The notes beneath the pieces were generated by a model. That model had not been told where the DNA came from. It saw only the letters and a list, made by a program, of their open reading frames with translations, and ran no database searches. Shown here piece after piece: positions 10,217 through 20,925 of a DNA stretch of 64,000 nucleotides. Made by a program: the position numbers and the translations under genes. The stretch is from Ureaplasma zalophigenitalium (GTDB taxonomy: Bacteria; Bacillota_I; Bacilli_A; Mycoplasmatales; Mycoplasmoidaceae). Location of the stretch: NCBI RefSeq assembly GCF_025780055.1, contig NZ_JAOXHJ010000001.1, forward strand, positions 62,001 through 126,000, written 5' to 3'. The first letter of the stretch is position 1. Each line of letters begins with the position of its first letter.

Positions 10217-12358
10217 ATGTTAAAGATAATTAAAAATAAAATTAAATCTTGAACACCAGCCAAAAAATCGTACGTTAAAGAATTAACTATCGCCTTAACA
10301 GCCCTAATAATTAGTTTACCTTTAATGATCTTTGAAATCCTATTCATGTTTTCATCGCACGAAGTGATGGGGCTGAAAGGATTTTTTGTTTATAATTGAA
10401 TTATTTTTTGTCTTAGTTCATTCGTAATCTTTGTTTTAGGATGACGCTTTTATCGCGATGCTTTTTATGAAGTTTTCAAATGGAAGAAAATCGGTTCAAA
10501 CCTACTGGTTTTCGTTTCAACCTTTGTAGCCTATGTTTATTCGCTCTACGCTTTAATTAACAACCAGATTCATTATGCAATTAAAACAATGGGGTTTTTT
10601 GAAACCGCTTGCATGATTGTCGCAACTATGTTGGTTGGTTCTTTAGTGAATGCGCGTATTAAATTAAAAGCGAACCAAGATTTAAGCAAATTAAATGAAC
10701 TAGATATTAAAATGTATAATGCCTATGATGAAATAAATAAAACACACAATAAAAAAGTAGTTTTTGCAGGTCAAATTGGTGAGTTAGTTTTTGTTCCAAA
10801 GGGAGGTATTGTACCTTTTGACGGACAATTATTATCAGATTTCGCTGATGTTGACGAATCGTCATTAACCGGAGAAGCACACCCTATTTTAAAAGTTAAG
10901 GGGAATGAGTTGATTGCGGGTAGTGCAAATTTAGGCGAAGGATTCATTTTTAAAATTACAAAAAAATATTTGGATTCAACCATTCACAAAATTCTAAGCA
11001 AAATTAGCGACATCGAAAAAACTAAACCTAAGGTGCAAAAAATTGCTGATAAATTAGCTATTTGATTCACACCATTAATTATAGCTATGGCTATTTTATC
11101 TTTTATTTTGCAAATTTGTTTCCCAAGTATGCAAACATGAGATGTTTATTTCTTAAAATCTCACGAATCTGCAATTAACAATCCACTTGAGCAGTATTTA
11201 ATTACCTTTGATGGCCTTATAGTTGATTATGATAAGGCGCTGCATGTTGCTGTTTCGGTTTTAGTTATCTCTTGTCCTTGTGCCTTTGGTATTGCTATCC
11301 CACTAGCAGTATTAATTGGTTCAGCAAAGGCAGCACGCAATGGTATTATTTTTAATAATGCCCAAATATTTGAAAAAATTAAAAAAGTAACAGCAGTAGC
11401 ATTTGATAAAACCGGAACGTTAACAACCGGAGTTTTAAAGGTTCAAGAAGTCTATGGTGACACAAGCTTTCTGCCATTAATTTATCAATTAGAAAACGTT
11501 TCGCTACATCCATTAGCCAAATCATTTGTGGCTTACTGCTTGCAAAATAACATTGATATTAACCACACTAATATGCAAATTAAAGAGTTGGCTGGGGTAG
11601 GGATTATTGCAAATGATAACAAAAACCAATATATTTTAACTAACCAAAAATATTTATTAGACCATGAATACGATTTTAGCGAATTTAAAACGCCTAATTC
11701 GCCCTCTGTTGATAAACATGAATTAGTTTCATCGGTTTATTTAGCAGTTAATAAGGTTGTTAAAACAATGATTACTTTTAACGATGAAATTCGTGAAGAT
11801 GCATACGAGGCAATTCAAATACTGAAATCACAGAAAATAAAAACCTATGTAATAAGCGGGGACAATAAACCTACTGTTGAGCGATTAGCTAAACAATTAG
11901 AAATTGATGATTATTATGCAGAGGTTAAACCAGAGGAAAAAGCTGTAATCATTGAACGTATTCAAAAACAAAAAGAAGTAGTAATGTTTGTTGGGGATGG
12001 TATAAATGATCTATTGGCTCTTAAACAAGCCGACTTAGCGATTGCCACAGGAGCAGAAAACCAAGCCGCCAATGCGGTTTCTGATGTTAATCTAATTAAC
12101 CAAGACATTATTAATATTGCGAAACTAATCAAGTTAACAAAACAAACAAGATTATTTATTTTATTAAATCTTCTATGAGCCTTTGGGTATAATATGCTCT
12201 TTATTCCTCTCGCTGTCTTAGGGATAATTCCTCCTTTTATTTCTATTTTGATTATGACCACATCAGACATTGCTGTTGTAGCAAACTCAATCGCCTTTAA
12301 AAGTCTACCTTTAAAAATGACGAAGCATAAACAAATAAAAAAGAAGGGATTTAATTAA
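10217..12358 (+). CDS. copA: P1B-type heavy-metal (copper) transporting ATPase
   Basis: Exports monovalent copper or a similar ion, 713 residues. Seen in order: N-terminal membrane helices without any HMA domain, actuator loop DESSLTGEAHP, the CPC metal motif (Cys353-Pro-Cys355), phosphorylation site DKTGTLTTG (Asp397), and hinge motif GDGINDLLAL. The last helices carry N-x6-YN-x4-P, typical of Cu+ (P1B-1) pumps, and MTTSD-x5-N where the family has MxxSS. The missing N-terminal metal domain is supplied by the separate small gene upstream. Several UGA Trp codons occur. Ion specificity is inferred; the S-to-D change in the last motif leaves some doubt. Confidence 0.88.
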
Positions 12359-12371
12359 TCCCTTTTTCTCT
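12341..12371 (+). terminator. Intrinsic terminator overlapping the end of the copper ATPase gene
   Basis: AAGGGATT - TAATT - AATCCCTT hairpin followed by TTTCTC. The stem includes the last codons and the stop codon of the ATPase gene. Confidence 0.8.
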
Positions 12372-12393
12372 TCCTTTAATATACTTTTTTTGC

Positions 12394-12399
12394 TATAAT
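12394..12399 (+). promoter_or_regulatory. -10 element for rpsF-ssb-rpsR
   Basis: TATAAT preceded by TGC, an extended -10-like context; no good -35 is visible. A weak hairpin, GTTAA/TTAAC, lies in the leader at about 12431-12453. This leader is where S6:S18 autoregulation acts in other bacteria, but I cannot identify that motif here. Confidence 0.5.
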
Positions 12400-12485
12400 T
12401 AAATAGTTTATTTTCTTTAAATAAACGCTCTTGTTAATCTCAACTAGGTTAACTATTAAAAATATCCAAAGGAGTTAAAGAAACT

Positions 12486-12938
12486 ATGGCAAAATATGAA
12501 ATCATGCTTGTTGTGCGTGGAGATTTAGATCAAAACGACGCAAACAAGGTTGCAAATGAATTAAAATCAACACTTAAAGGTGTTAATGTTGAAGAAAACA
12601 ACTATGATGGTTTGCAACAATTAGCATACGAAATTAAAAAAGTGAAAACTTGCTACCGTTATGTATATAATTTTGAAACAGAAGACGCTTCATTGATCAA
12701 TGAATTCCGTCGTTTAGCTATCATTAATAAAAATGTGCTACGTCACATCATTATTAACTTAGAAAAAGATTACGGTTACAAAGCAACAGTTAATCCTAAG
12801 AAAATTGCACGTAATGAGAAAAAAGCTGTTGTCTTTGAAAAACAACAAGCCGAACGTGAAGAACGTGAAGCACGTCGAGCTGCAGAACGTGCAGAACGTC
12901 AAGCATTACGTCAAGCTAACTTAAACAACCAAGAATAA
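12486..12938 (+). CDS. rpsF: Ribosomal protein S6
   Basis: Small-subunit protein that pairs with S18; 150 residues. It starts MAKYEIMLVVRGDL, typical of S6, and has the usual conserved LRHIIINL region. The last 40 residues form a charged Glu/Arg/Ala-rich tail that extends the normal length of about 95-100. Mollicute S6 proteins often have such tails. A strong aaaggag site precedes the ATG. It is followed by ssb and rpsR in the classical S6 operon. Confidence 0.96.
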   Translation: MAKYEIMLVVRGDLDQNDANKVANELKSTLKGVNVEENNYDGLQQLAYEIKKVKTCYRYVYNFETEDASLINEFRRLAIINKNVLRHIIINLEKDYGYKATVNPKKIARNEKKAVVFEKQQAEREEREARRAAERAERQALRQANLNNQE

Positions 12939-12976
12939 AACAAATTTTTGTTTTTCAAAATAAGGACTAAATAAAT

Positions 12977-13441
12977 ATGAATAAAGTATTTCTTTACGGC
13001 AATTTGGCTCGTGATCCATTTCCTCTAAAAGAAACAAATGCAAACAATGCTTATACACGAATCACTGTAGCAGTAGGTAATCGTAGCACGGCTAACCCTA
13101 ACACCGATTTTATTTCTTGTACCGCTTGAAATAAAACAGCTGAATTTATCACTAATTATTTACACAAAGGTGATAGTGTGATTGTGGAAGGGTCGTTAGT
13201 GACGAGCAATTATGTCAATAAAAATGGCGAACGTGTTTATGATTTGTCAGTTCGTGTTGATCGTTTACAAAGTGTACGCAAAGCCAATAACAACCAATCT
13301 AGTCCTTCGTTTAACAATAATTTAATAAATGATGTTCCAATGCCTGAACCCATGATGCAGGATAATCAAAATTCTACATTCAGTGTTTCAGAATTGGATC
13401 AAGAAGATGATTTTTTTGATTGAATTAATCAAGAGAAATAA
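12977..13441 (+). CDS. ssb: Single-stranded DNA-binding protein
   Basis: Binds and protects ssDNA in replication and repair; 154 residues. The start MNKVFLYGNLARDP is the classical first strand of the OB fold, and DFISCTAWNKTAEFI is the conserved central strand, its Trp encoded by UGA. The tail after about residue 105 is Asn/Gln-rich and ends acidic (LDQEDDFFDW plus five residues), corresponding to the partner-binding C-terminal tip. It reads through a UGA near the end and stops at TAA 13439-13441. Confidence 0.95.
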
Positions 13442-13455
13442 GATAGGAGATAATT

Positions 13456-13695
13456 ATGGCAAATTATAATAATTTTAATAAACGTCGTCCACGTAAAAAA
13501 ATTTGTACTCTTTCTGCGCAAGGGATTGAACACATTGATTACAAAGACACAGAATTACTTTTACGTTTTATTAACAACAATAACAAAATTTCACCCCGTA
13601 GAGTAACAGGTTGCTCAGCGCGTATGCAAAGACGTGTAGCAAACGCAATTAAGCGTGCACGTTTTGTTGGTTTACTACCATTTGTTAAAGAATAA
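13456..13695 (+). CDS. rpsR: Ribosomal protein S18
   Basis: Small-subunit protein, 79 residues, normal length. The conserved block [19 protein letters not shown] followed by the [17 protein letters not shown] end is clear. It has a good ggagat ribosome site and a short gap after ssb. It is followed by a terminator hairpin and a separate promoter for rplI. Confidence 0.97.
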   Translation: MANYNNFNKRRPRKKICTLSAQGIEHIDYKDTELLLRFINNNNKISPRRVTGCSARMQRRVANAIKRARFVGLLPFVKE

Positions 13696-13712
13696 AATTT
13701 TTAATCAACAAG

Positions 13713-13746
13713 AAACGAAAATATCTGAATTGGATGTTTTCGTTTT
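13713..13746 (+). terminator. Intrinsic terminator after rpsR
   Basis: Perfect 9-bp stem AAACGAAAA/TTTTCGTTT with a 15-base loop, followed by a T-rich stretch. It lies directly upstream of the rplI -10 element (TATAAT, 13750-13755), so the two signals are almost fused. Confidence 0.65.
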
Positions 13747-13749
13747 ATT

Positions 13750-13755
13750 TATAAT
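13750..13755 (+). promoter_or_regulatory. -10 element for the rplI-dnaB gene group
   Basis: TATAAT 23 bases before the rplI ATG, following the rpsR terminator. The -35 would fall inside the terminator hairpin and is not recognisable. Inferred. Confidence 0.5.
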
Positions 13756-13777
13756 ATAGAATAAGAGGTGTTTTTTT

Positions 13778-14221
13778 ATGAAAGTTATCTTATTAATAGA
13801 TGTTCCTAATGTTGGGAAAAAAAATGATGTTGTCGAAGTGGCTGATGGATACGCAAAAAACTTTTTAATTAAAAATAAAAAAGCGGTATTGTATACGCCG
13901 ACATCTTCGCACCACTTGGCGAATGATTTAGACAAGTTAGAAGCGATTGAACAAGAAAAAAGATTGAATGCATCAATTATCAAAAAAACAATCGAACAAG
14001 AAGTGTTAAAATTTGAATTAAAAACAAACAATGATCAAGTTTTTGGGACAATTACAAATAAACAAATTATTGATAAACTAAACACAATCACCAACAATAG
14101 TATTACGAAACATATGATTAAAAAACCAAACAATTTAGAAATTGGTATTTTTGAAGTTGAAGTTGTGTTGTACAAGGATATTATCGCTAATGTTAAGATT
14201 AATGTTAGCGCTAAAAATTAA
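13778..14221 (+). CDS. rplI: Ribosomal protein L9
   Basis: Large-subunit protein, 147 residues, normal length. The N-terminal motif MKVILLIDVPNVGKKND-VVEVADGYAKNFL matches the L9 signature (G-KGD-V-V-GYARN-L), and a long central helix follows. The TAA stop overlaps the dnaB ATG by one base (TAATG), indicating translational coupling. Confidence 0.96.
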   Translation: MKVILLIDVPNVGKKNDVVEVADGYAKNFLIKNKKAVLYTPTSSHHLANDLDKLEAIEQEKRLNASIIKKTIEQEVLKFELKTNNDQVFGTITNKQIIDKLNTITNNSITKHMIKKPNNLEIGIFEVEVVLYKDIIANVKINVSAKN

Positions 14222-15744
14222 TGCAAACAAATGAATTATTAAATGACGTTTTGGTTAATGACGATGATTCGGCCGTTTTCAACCAGAACCAAGAAGAATT
14301 AGCTTTTGCTGAAAAACATATCATAGCTACTTGTTTACAAAACAACGCAGCTATTGAGGATATTCGTACAAACTTGGAACCACAACATTTTCTAAGTACA
14401 GTCCCACGAGTGATTTATGCACAGGTCTTAGCTTTGCATCAACATAGTAATATGAACGCTATTAACGATGTTACAATTGTTAATCAATTACGTACGAGCA
14501 AAGAATTTTTAGCAAATTCAGTACTTTTTTACAATTATTTAAATGATGTTCAAAAAATTAGTTATTATGTTGAACACGTGCATACATCAATCCGCATTGT
14601 CAAGAATGCGTTCATTAAAAACCGTCTAGACAACTTATCAAAGACAATTTTAAAAAGTAATATTGCCATTAGCAATTCTAAAAATTATTTTGAGAAGTGA
14701 TTGACAGAATTCCGTGAAGTTTTGTTAAACCAAGATGCTGAACAAATTGATGATATTAAAGATGTTGCTCAGGCTTATTATGAGCAAATGCTTGAAATTC
14801 GCCAACAAGGTTTTAACCACAATGCTATTATGTCCGGATATAATGAATTAGATAAATTAACGAATGGATTTAAACCAGGTCAACTAATTGTTTTAGCAGC
14901 ACGGGCTGGAATGGGTAAAACGTCTTTTGCTCTAAATATTATTCACAATATTATTCCAGGAATACAGGCTTACAATAAAGAGCAAGCAGAAGAAAAAGAA
15001 AAGAAGAAAATTTTATTTTTTTCATTAGAGATGAATAAAAAACAAATTTTAGATAAGTTCACTGCTCTTGAGACTGGCATTAGTGCGCGTAAATTTTACG
15101 CTAAAAACATTGAAATTCATAATAATCAAAAAATCGAGAATGCAATAGAAAAAATTAAAACATATCCGCTACAAATAGCAGACCAAAACATTAATACAAT
15201 AAATAGTATTGAATCACAAATATACGATTTACACAAGAAAAATAAAATTGCTTTAGTAGTAATTGATTATTTACAGTTAATTAACTCAGAACGCAAAACT
15301 AATCAATCGCGTGCTGAACAAGTAGCTAAAATTTCTAATACTTTAAAACGTTTGTCATTGGATTTAGATATTCCCATTATTGCAGTTGCGCAGCTGAATC
15401 GTTCAGCAGAATCAAATAAAAATACGCCACAGATGAATACCGCACCATGACAGAAATCATTTAACCAAAACCAAGCGGCAACTACACCTGTCCAACCTCC
15501 TTTATTATCTGATTTAAAAGAATCAGGAGCGATTGAACAAGATGCTGACGCTGTTATATTTATTTATTATGATCGATATAAACAAATTGATTTTAATAAA
15601 AAAGACAACAACACACTTGATATGCCAAAAGAATTAGCAAGCATGGTATCAGCCAACGTTTTAGTAGCGAAAAATAGAGAGGGACCAATCGGTCAAGTGA
15701 GTCTTTTATTCCAAAAAGACACAGGTCATTTCTACGGAAAATAA
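14221..15744 (+). CDS. dnaB: Replicative DNA helicase DnaB
   Basis: Hexameric replication-fork helicase, 507 residues. An N-terminal helical domain (to about 150) precedes the RecA-like domain. That domain has Walker A AARAGMGKTSFALN, Walker B region IALVVIDYLQLI, and motif DLKESGAIEQDADAV. Between the SAESNKN and DLKESG blocks there is an insertion of about 20 residues rich in Gln/Ala/Pro compared with the usual RRP-LSDL junction. Two internal UGA codons are Trp. It begins on the rplI stop codon. Confidence 0.95.
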
Positions 15745-15753
15745 GGAGTTTTT

Positions 15754-17544
15754 ATGAAAAAAACATTAAAAAGAAAAATTATATGAGCAAGCATGGCCGG
15801 TCTTTTTGTTTTAAGTACGGCAATGATTGCTTCAGCGTGCTCTTCCACTGCAAAACCAGGCGTGAACGAAGCGTTTTTAAATTATAATGCAACAACTAAT
15901 AACAATGAGTTTGGCAAGGTAGCAATGAAGGTCAATATTGATCAAAAGAACCCGAAAAACAAATCAGTTCATGAATTTGTTTTTGGAAAACAAAACACCG
16001 TTTTAAAAGATGAATATTTTGCTATCGGAGATTTAAATTACACATATACAAAAGACAACAAACGTTATGATGCGAAAAATAACGAAATTGATGCACAGGG
16101 TTTCTTGCTGCGAAACGATGCAGGTGGTCTAATGAATAAACAACAGGTTTGAAATAAAAAAGATTTTGATCAACCAGATCATTTAAAACCTTTTAATATG
16201 GATATGATTCGTTCTGAATTAGTTCGTCAAGTTTATAATAAATTAGAATATCCTGAAAAAACCAAAGACAACGCTTTAGAACCAACAACTTTTTTACCAA
16301 ATAATTTAGTAGTAAACAATGCATTCAATAAAGCGTTATTTGCTTCGTCGATGCCTGAAATTAACAACCTAGCCAATTTATACAATCATTTATTAGTCAC
16401 AGACAGTGTTTATACTCATCTAACTTCTTTCACTGATCTTTTATTAAAATATATAAACCAAGATAGTGGTGCTAAAATTTTCAATTTTTATAATAAGTCA
16501 AATAACCCAGTAACCAAAGAATTCTTAGTTGGTTTAGCTGCGGGAGTAGGTGAAGGAAAATACACTTACAAATTAGCTTTATACAACATTGATTTTGATT
16601 ATGAAATTGTGCCAAATGATCCACAAAATAAATTAAATAATGTTTCAGATTTTGCCTTTGGATCTAAAGTACCGATGCACTACTTGGTTAATCCCGAAGA
16701 CAATAATGTTTTAGTTAAAATAACAAACATTAAACTTCAGTATGCTTGATATGATTCTTCAAGTAAAATTGGTGGCTCATTTATGTTACCGGATGACGAA
16801 TTTAATGCAAGTGAGCAATTAGAACGAATTAATGATCGACTATCAGAAGCTAATAAACGCATTTTCCCTGCGCAAAAAGTTGAACATTTGGTTTATGATT
16901 TACCAATTAGTGATGTCGTTATGAACTTTAGACCATCTGTTTTAAGTTCAAATGTTTTAGATGAACAAGCCACTAACCAGCAAATGCAAAAATGATCTGC
17001 GTTATTAAATAGAGAATTAACGGAAGAAGAAAAGAAAGCTGCCCAAGTTTATGTGCAATATTATGCAGGGTCTTTAGTTAAGGTTGATGCATTCAATCTT
17101 CTAGGATTTAATTTAAAAAAATCTCTAGAAGCTAATGATGAAAAAACGAAAGCAGATGACGAAAAATTCAACGATTTAGCTTATTATCCACACGATCGTG
17201 GTCAAGATGCTGTTTATCCATATGCTTTTTACCCACACGCTAAAAACTTTATTACTCGAGACAATTTTGTTCAATCAGCTCTATTTAATGAATACGCTAA
17301 AAAATCAATGGCATCACGCCATTTATATGGAAAAGATGGTATTTACCAAGACATGCAACTTGCTGCTTATAGTCTAGGACACAAAACGATTCCTGACGAC
17401 TTAGAATTTAACGAAACATTATTGAATAATTTATATACAGAATTTACAAGTTATGTCAAATTAAATGATATGCAATCTCCAACTAATTTGCAGGATTATC
17501 GAACGGAATGAAATCTTGAAAGTCGTTTATTAAAGAAGAATTAA
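15754..17544 (+). CDS. Lipoprotein of unknown function
   Basis: A 596-residue secreted lipoprotein. Lys/Arg-rich N terminus, a hydrophobic stretch, and lipobox IASAC with Cys at 29. The start at 15754 has an aaggag site; a UGA Trp at residue 11 hides it from standard-code translation. No recognisable domain. By position (after dnaB, before ung) it corresponds to the lipoprotein in the same place in M. genitalium (MG095 from memory). Several UGA Trp codons occur throughout. Its 3' end overlaps ung by 37 bases. Confidence 0.85.
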
Positions 17545-18152
17545 ACAAACCTTATATGCTGTTGATTTTAGATAAAGTTAAAAAAGCACGCCTGGCCATG
17601 AATGTTTTTCCTTCAGAAAAAGACATGTTTGCGGCTTTTAAGGATTTTAAAATCAACGAAACAAAAGTGGTGATTTTAGGACAAGATCCCTACCCTACAA
17701 AAGGTTTTGCTCACGGTTTAGCCTTCAGTGCGCAAACAAGTGTTCAACAGTGTCCCAAATCATTACAAAACATTTTCAAAACTTTACAAAATGATTTGCA
17801 GATTCCTCGTGTGAACACTGATTTGACTGATTGAGCCAACCAAGGTGTTTTGCTGTTAAACACCATTTTAACAGTTAATGAGAATGAACCACTTTCGCAT
17901 GCTTCATTTGGTTATGAACAATTAATGCAACATGTTTTTATGCAATTACAGCAAACAAAACATGTTGTTTACCTTCTTTGAGGAAAAAATGCCCAATCAT
18001 ATTTACCTTACATTAATGGTAAGGAAAACTTAATTATCACAAGTTCGCACCCTTCGCCATTAAGTGCTTATCGTTCTTTTTTGAAAACTAAACACTTTTC
18101 ACAAACGAACGATTATTTAATAAAGCACAAGAAGGGATTCATTAAATGGTAA
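17508..18152 (+). CDS. ung: Uracil-DNA glycosylase (family 1)
   Basis: Removes uracil from DNA in base excision repair; 214 residues. The true start is the ATG at 17508, inside the end of the lipoprotein gene. It yields [21 protein letters not shown], which matches the family start (W-x-x-x-L-x-x-E-x-x-x-P-Y), with Trp encoded by UGA. A later ATG at 17556 would remove this conserved segment. Catalytic motif [17 protein letters not shown] has Asp and Tyr intact and Pro instead of the usual His. The second active-site motif [10 protein letters not shown] is complete. It ends TGG TAA. Confidence 0.94.
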
Positions 18153-18174
18153 AATTAAATACAAGGAGTGAGAT

Positions 18175-19212
18175 ATGCAAGTTTTACAAAGCGTGTTAAC
18201 AGCAAATACTAGTACAAATCCTGTGGATTCAGGTATTCCTGGTTGAAAAATTTCGTTAATATTTTTATCTTTTTTAATAGTTTTTATCCTTGTAACAATT
18301 ATTAAAAAAATCTATTATTCCTTCCGATACCAAAAACGTTATTATATTATTCCAAAAGTCTCAGTAAAAGGAATTAGTAATATCGCGATGGTTATTTCGA
18401 TTTCGGTTGCTGTCATTATATTGCTAACTGTTTTATCAGCCAACACAGCCTCCGTTATTTTTAGGGCATGACCCGGAACAAGGGTGACTTTAGAGGGAAT
18501 TTTAATTAAAATCGGTGGCTTATTGTTTGGACCAATATTAGGAATTTTTATTGGGGCAATGACTGATTTGCTATCTGTAGCTTTAACTGCAGGGGTTTTT
18601 CACTACGGATACCTAATCGCAGCTATGGCTTTCGGTTTAATAGGTGGACTAATTCGTATTATCTTAACAACAAGTAAACGCAAAGATGTTATTTTTGCCA
18701 TTTATAGTTCATTAGCTACTTTAGTTATTGGTGCAGGTATTTTGTTATTTCTAAAATTTGCCACAGGTAATGAAGGTTTCAAAATCGATCTATTTGGATT
18801 AAATATTGCTTTAACAACCAACCAAATGATGATGATTATTGGCACTTTCTTCTTGGTTTCTATCGCTATTGTTTGACTAGCATTAGGTTTAAAGAAAATC
18901 CTAGCAAGAAAATATAGAAATCACAAAAAGAAACACAAGCAAGACTGATTCATTATTTTCACACCAGTTTTTGTTACTGTTATATTAACTGAAACTATTG
19001 TTAATGTGATGATGTTGCCATCTTTTGATGCAGAATTATCAAGTTTAAAATATTCACAATGATTATCTATTCGATCAATTTTATTAATCCCAATGGTAGT
19101 CTTTAATTTATTCTTAATTTACCCGATTTTCAAAATTGTTGTACCGTTAATCAAATATGATTATGAAAAAGATGTTGTTGAAGATAAAAGTGTTCCCGTT
19201 TATGTGGATTAG
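18175..19212 (+). CDS. ECF-type transporter substrate-specificity (S) component, substrate unknown
   Basis: Predicted integral membrane vitamin-uptake component, 345 residues. An N-terminal extension with one or two membrane helices is followed by a block typical of FolT/QueT-like S proteins: GGLLFGPILGIFIGAMTDLL, then further hydrophobic segments (about six in the S core). The C terminus is charged. It needs the shared EcfA/EcfT module, which is not in this window. Lying before gatC, it is probably cotranscribed with ung and gatCAB. Folate is one candidate substrate given fhs elsewhere in the window, but this is only inference. Confidence 0.72.
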
Positions 19213-19226
19213 AAAAGGAGAGTTAA

Positions 19227-19499
19227 ATGAGTAATTACATTAAAAAAGCAATTGATGCTGCCATGTTTAGTGCAAGTGAAGAGGAAGAACAAATTATTAC
19301 ACAGAAAATTAATAACCTAAGAGAAGAAGTTGTCTTGTTCGATCGTTTTATTAAAGAAACAACTCCGTGACACGTTTATATTGCAGCTAGCCCTACTAAC
19401 ACCTTTAGAGAAGATAAATTAGTTTATAATAACCCCCGCGCATTAGAAAGCTTCATTGAAGTACAAAATGGTTATGGAGTTTTAAAAAATGAAAAGTAA
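19227..19499 (+). CDS. gatC: Aspartyl/glutamyl-tRNA amidotransferase subunit C (divergent)
   Basis: Small subunit stabilising the GatCAB complex that converts misacylated Glu-tRNA(Gln) to Gln-tRNA(Gln); 90 residues. The sequence is divergent. What supports it is size, position directly before gatA with an 11-base overlap, and the C-terminal ASPTNTFREDKLV, which resembles the GatC end (P-x-R-x-D). A ggagag site precedes the ATG. One UGA Trp. Confidence 0.75.
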
Positions 19500-20925
19500 G
19501 ACAATTTTAGAAATTCACGAAGAGCTTTTAAATGAATCAACTAATGTTTTTCAATTAGTTCAACAAGCTATTAAAAAGGACGAGAGCATTCGCGACTTAA
19601 ACGCAGTAACTACAACTAATTATGAAGAAGCCTTAAAACAAGCTACTAAACTAGATGAAATGCCTAACCACCAAAAAACCGATCCCTTATTTGGAATTGT
19701 TTATTCATTAAAAGATAATATTTGTACTAAAGATTTACGTACAACAGGAGGTTCTTTATTTTTAGAAAAATATACTCCAGTATATAATGCTACAGTTTAT
19801 GAACGCTTATTAACCAATAACGCAGTATTGCTAAATAAATCAAATTTAGATGAATTTGGTTTAGGAGGATCAGGGTTATATTCTGCATACAATCAAGTTA
19901 AAAACCCTTTAAATTTAGAACAAGTTGTTGGTGGGTCTTCAAGTGGTTCTGCTGTTTTGGTCCAACAAGGGGTCGTTCAATTTGCTATAGCTACAGACAC
20001 AGGTGATTCCATTCGTCGTCCTGCATCTATTATGGGTATTGTGGGTTATAAACCAACTTATGGATTAATATCTCGTTATGGTGTTCTACCTTATGCGCCA
20101 TCAATGGACCATGTCGGCATTTTAGCTCGTCACGTTGAGGATGTAGCAGTTGTCTTAAACGCTGTTAGTGGATATGATGATAAAGATAACACTAGTATTA
20201 ATACACGCAAGAATTATTTAGCGTTATTGCAGAAAAAAGATATTTACACAATCGCAGTTTTGAAACCATCATTAGAAGCTTTAAAGAATCCGGAAATAAA
20301 AAAATTATTTAAAGAAAAAATTGATCAATTAGCTGTTGAATACACTATTCGCGAAATTGATTTTGATTATGACATGATTAAAACTATTAGCTCAGTTTAC
20401 CAAATTATTTCATATACTGAAGCTTTGAGTTCTTACGCTAATTTATCAAACATCACATTCGGACAACATGACATAGAATATCATAATTATGAAGATTTAA
20501 TTAAATCGGTTAGAACACAATTTTTAGGCCAAGAATTGAAACACCGTTTCGCAGTAGGAGCATATGTTTCGGCTCCTGAAAATTTTGATGATCTATTAAT
20601 TCGTGCCATGAAAATGCGTCATGTGTTAGTTAGTGAAATCAATAAAATTCTTGAATCATATGATTTTGTTCTTTCTTTAGGTGCTTATGATTATGCTGAA
20701 AAAGTTATGGATGTTTTAGCACATAAATATGAACCACCAGTTCTAGATAACATTTTGCAGCTAGCAAATTTTGCGGGGTTACCATCTTTAACAATTCCCT
20801 TTATTAGTAATGAAAATGGCAACATTGGTTTAAATATTACAAGTGGATATAACAATGATGATATCTTGTTAAACATCGGTTACCAAATTAATTTATTAAA
20901 TAAGAACGGAGACCACCATGCGTAA
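19489..20925 (+). CDS. gatA: Glutamyl-tRNA(Gln) amidotransferase subunit A
   Basis: Glutaminase/amidase subunit, 478 residues, normal length. The amidase triad is visible: Lys in YSLKDNI, cis-Ser in VGGSSSGSA, and nucleophile Ser in TDTGDSIRRPAS. In most GatA proteins the last motif is DTGGSIR, so one Gly is Asp here. GYKPTYGLISRYGV is the usual following block. It overlaps gatC by 11 bases and gatB by 8 bases, which suggests coupled translation of the three subunits. Confidence 0.96.
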   Translation: MKSKTILEIHEELLNESTNVFQLVQQAIKKDESIRDLNAVTTTNYEEALKQATKLDEMPNHQKTDPLFGIVYSLKDNICTKDLRTTGGSLFLEKYTPVYNATVYERLLTNNAVLLNKSNLDEFGLGGSGLYSAYNQVKNPLNLEQVVGGSSSGSAVLVQQGVVQFAIATDTGDSIRRPASIMGIVGYKPTYGLISRYGVLPYAPSMDHVGILARHVEDVAVVLNAVSGYDDKDNTSINTRKNYLALLQKKDIYTIAVLKPSLEALKNPEIKKLFKEKIDQLAVEYTIREIDFDYDMIKTISSVYQIISYTEALSSYANLSNITFGQHDIEYHNYEDLIKSVRTQFLGQELKHRFAVGAYVSAPENFDDLLIRAMKMRHVLVSEINKILESYDFVLSLGAYDYAEKVMDVLAHKYEPPVLDNILQLANFAGLPSLTIPFISNENGNIGLNITSGYNNDDILLNIGYQINLLNKNGDHHA

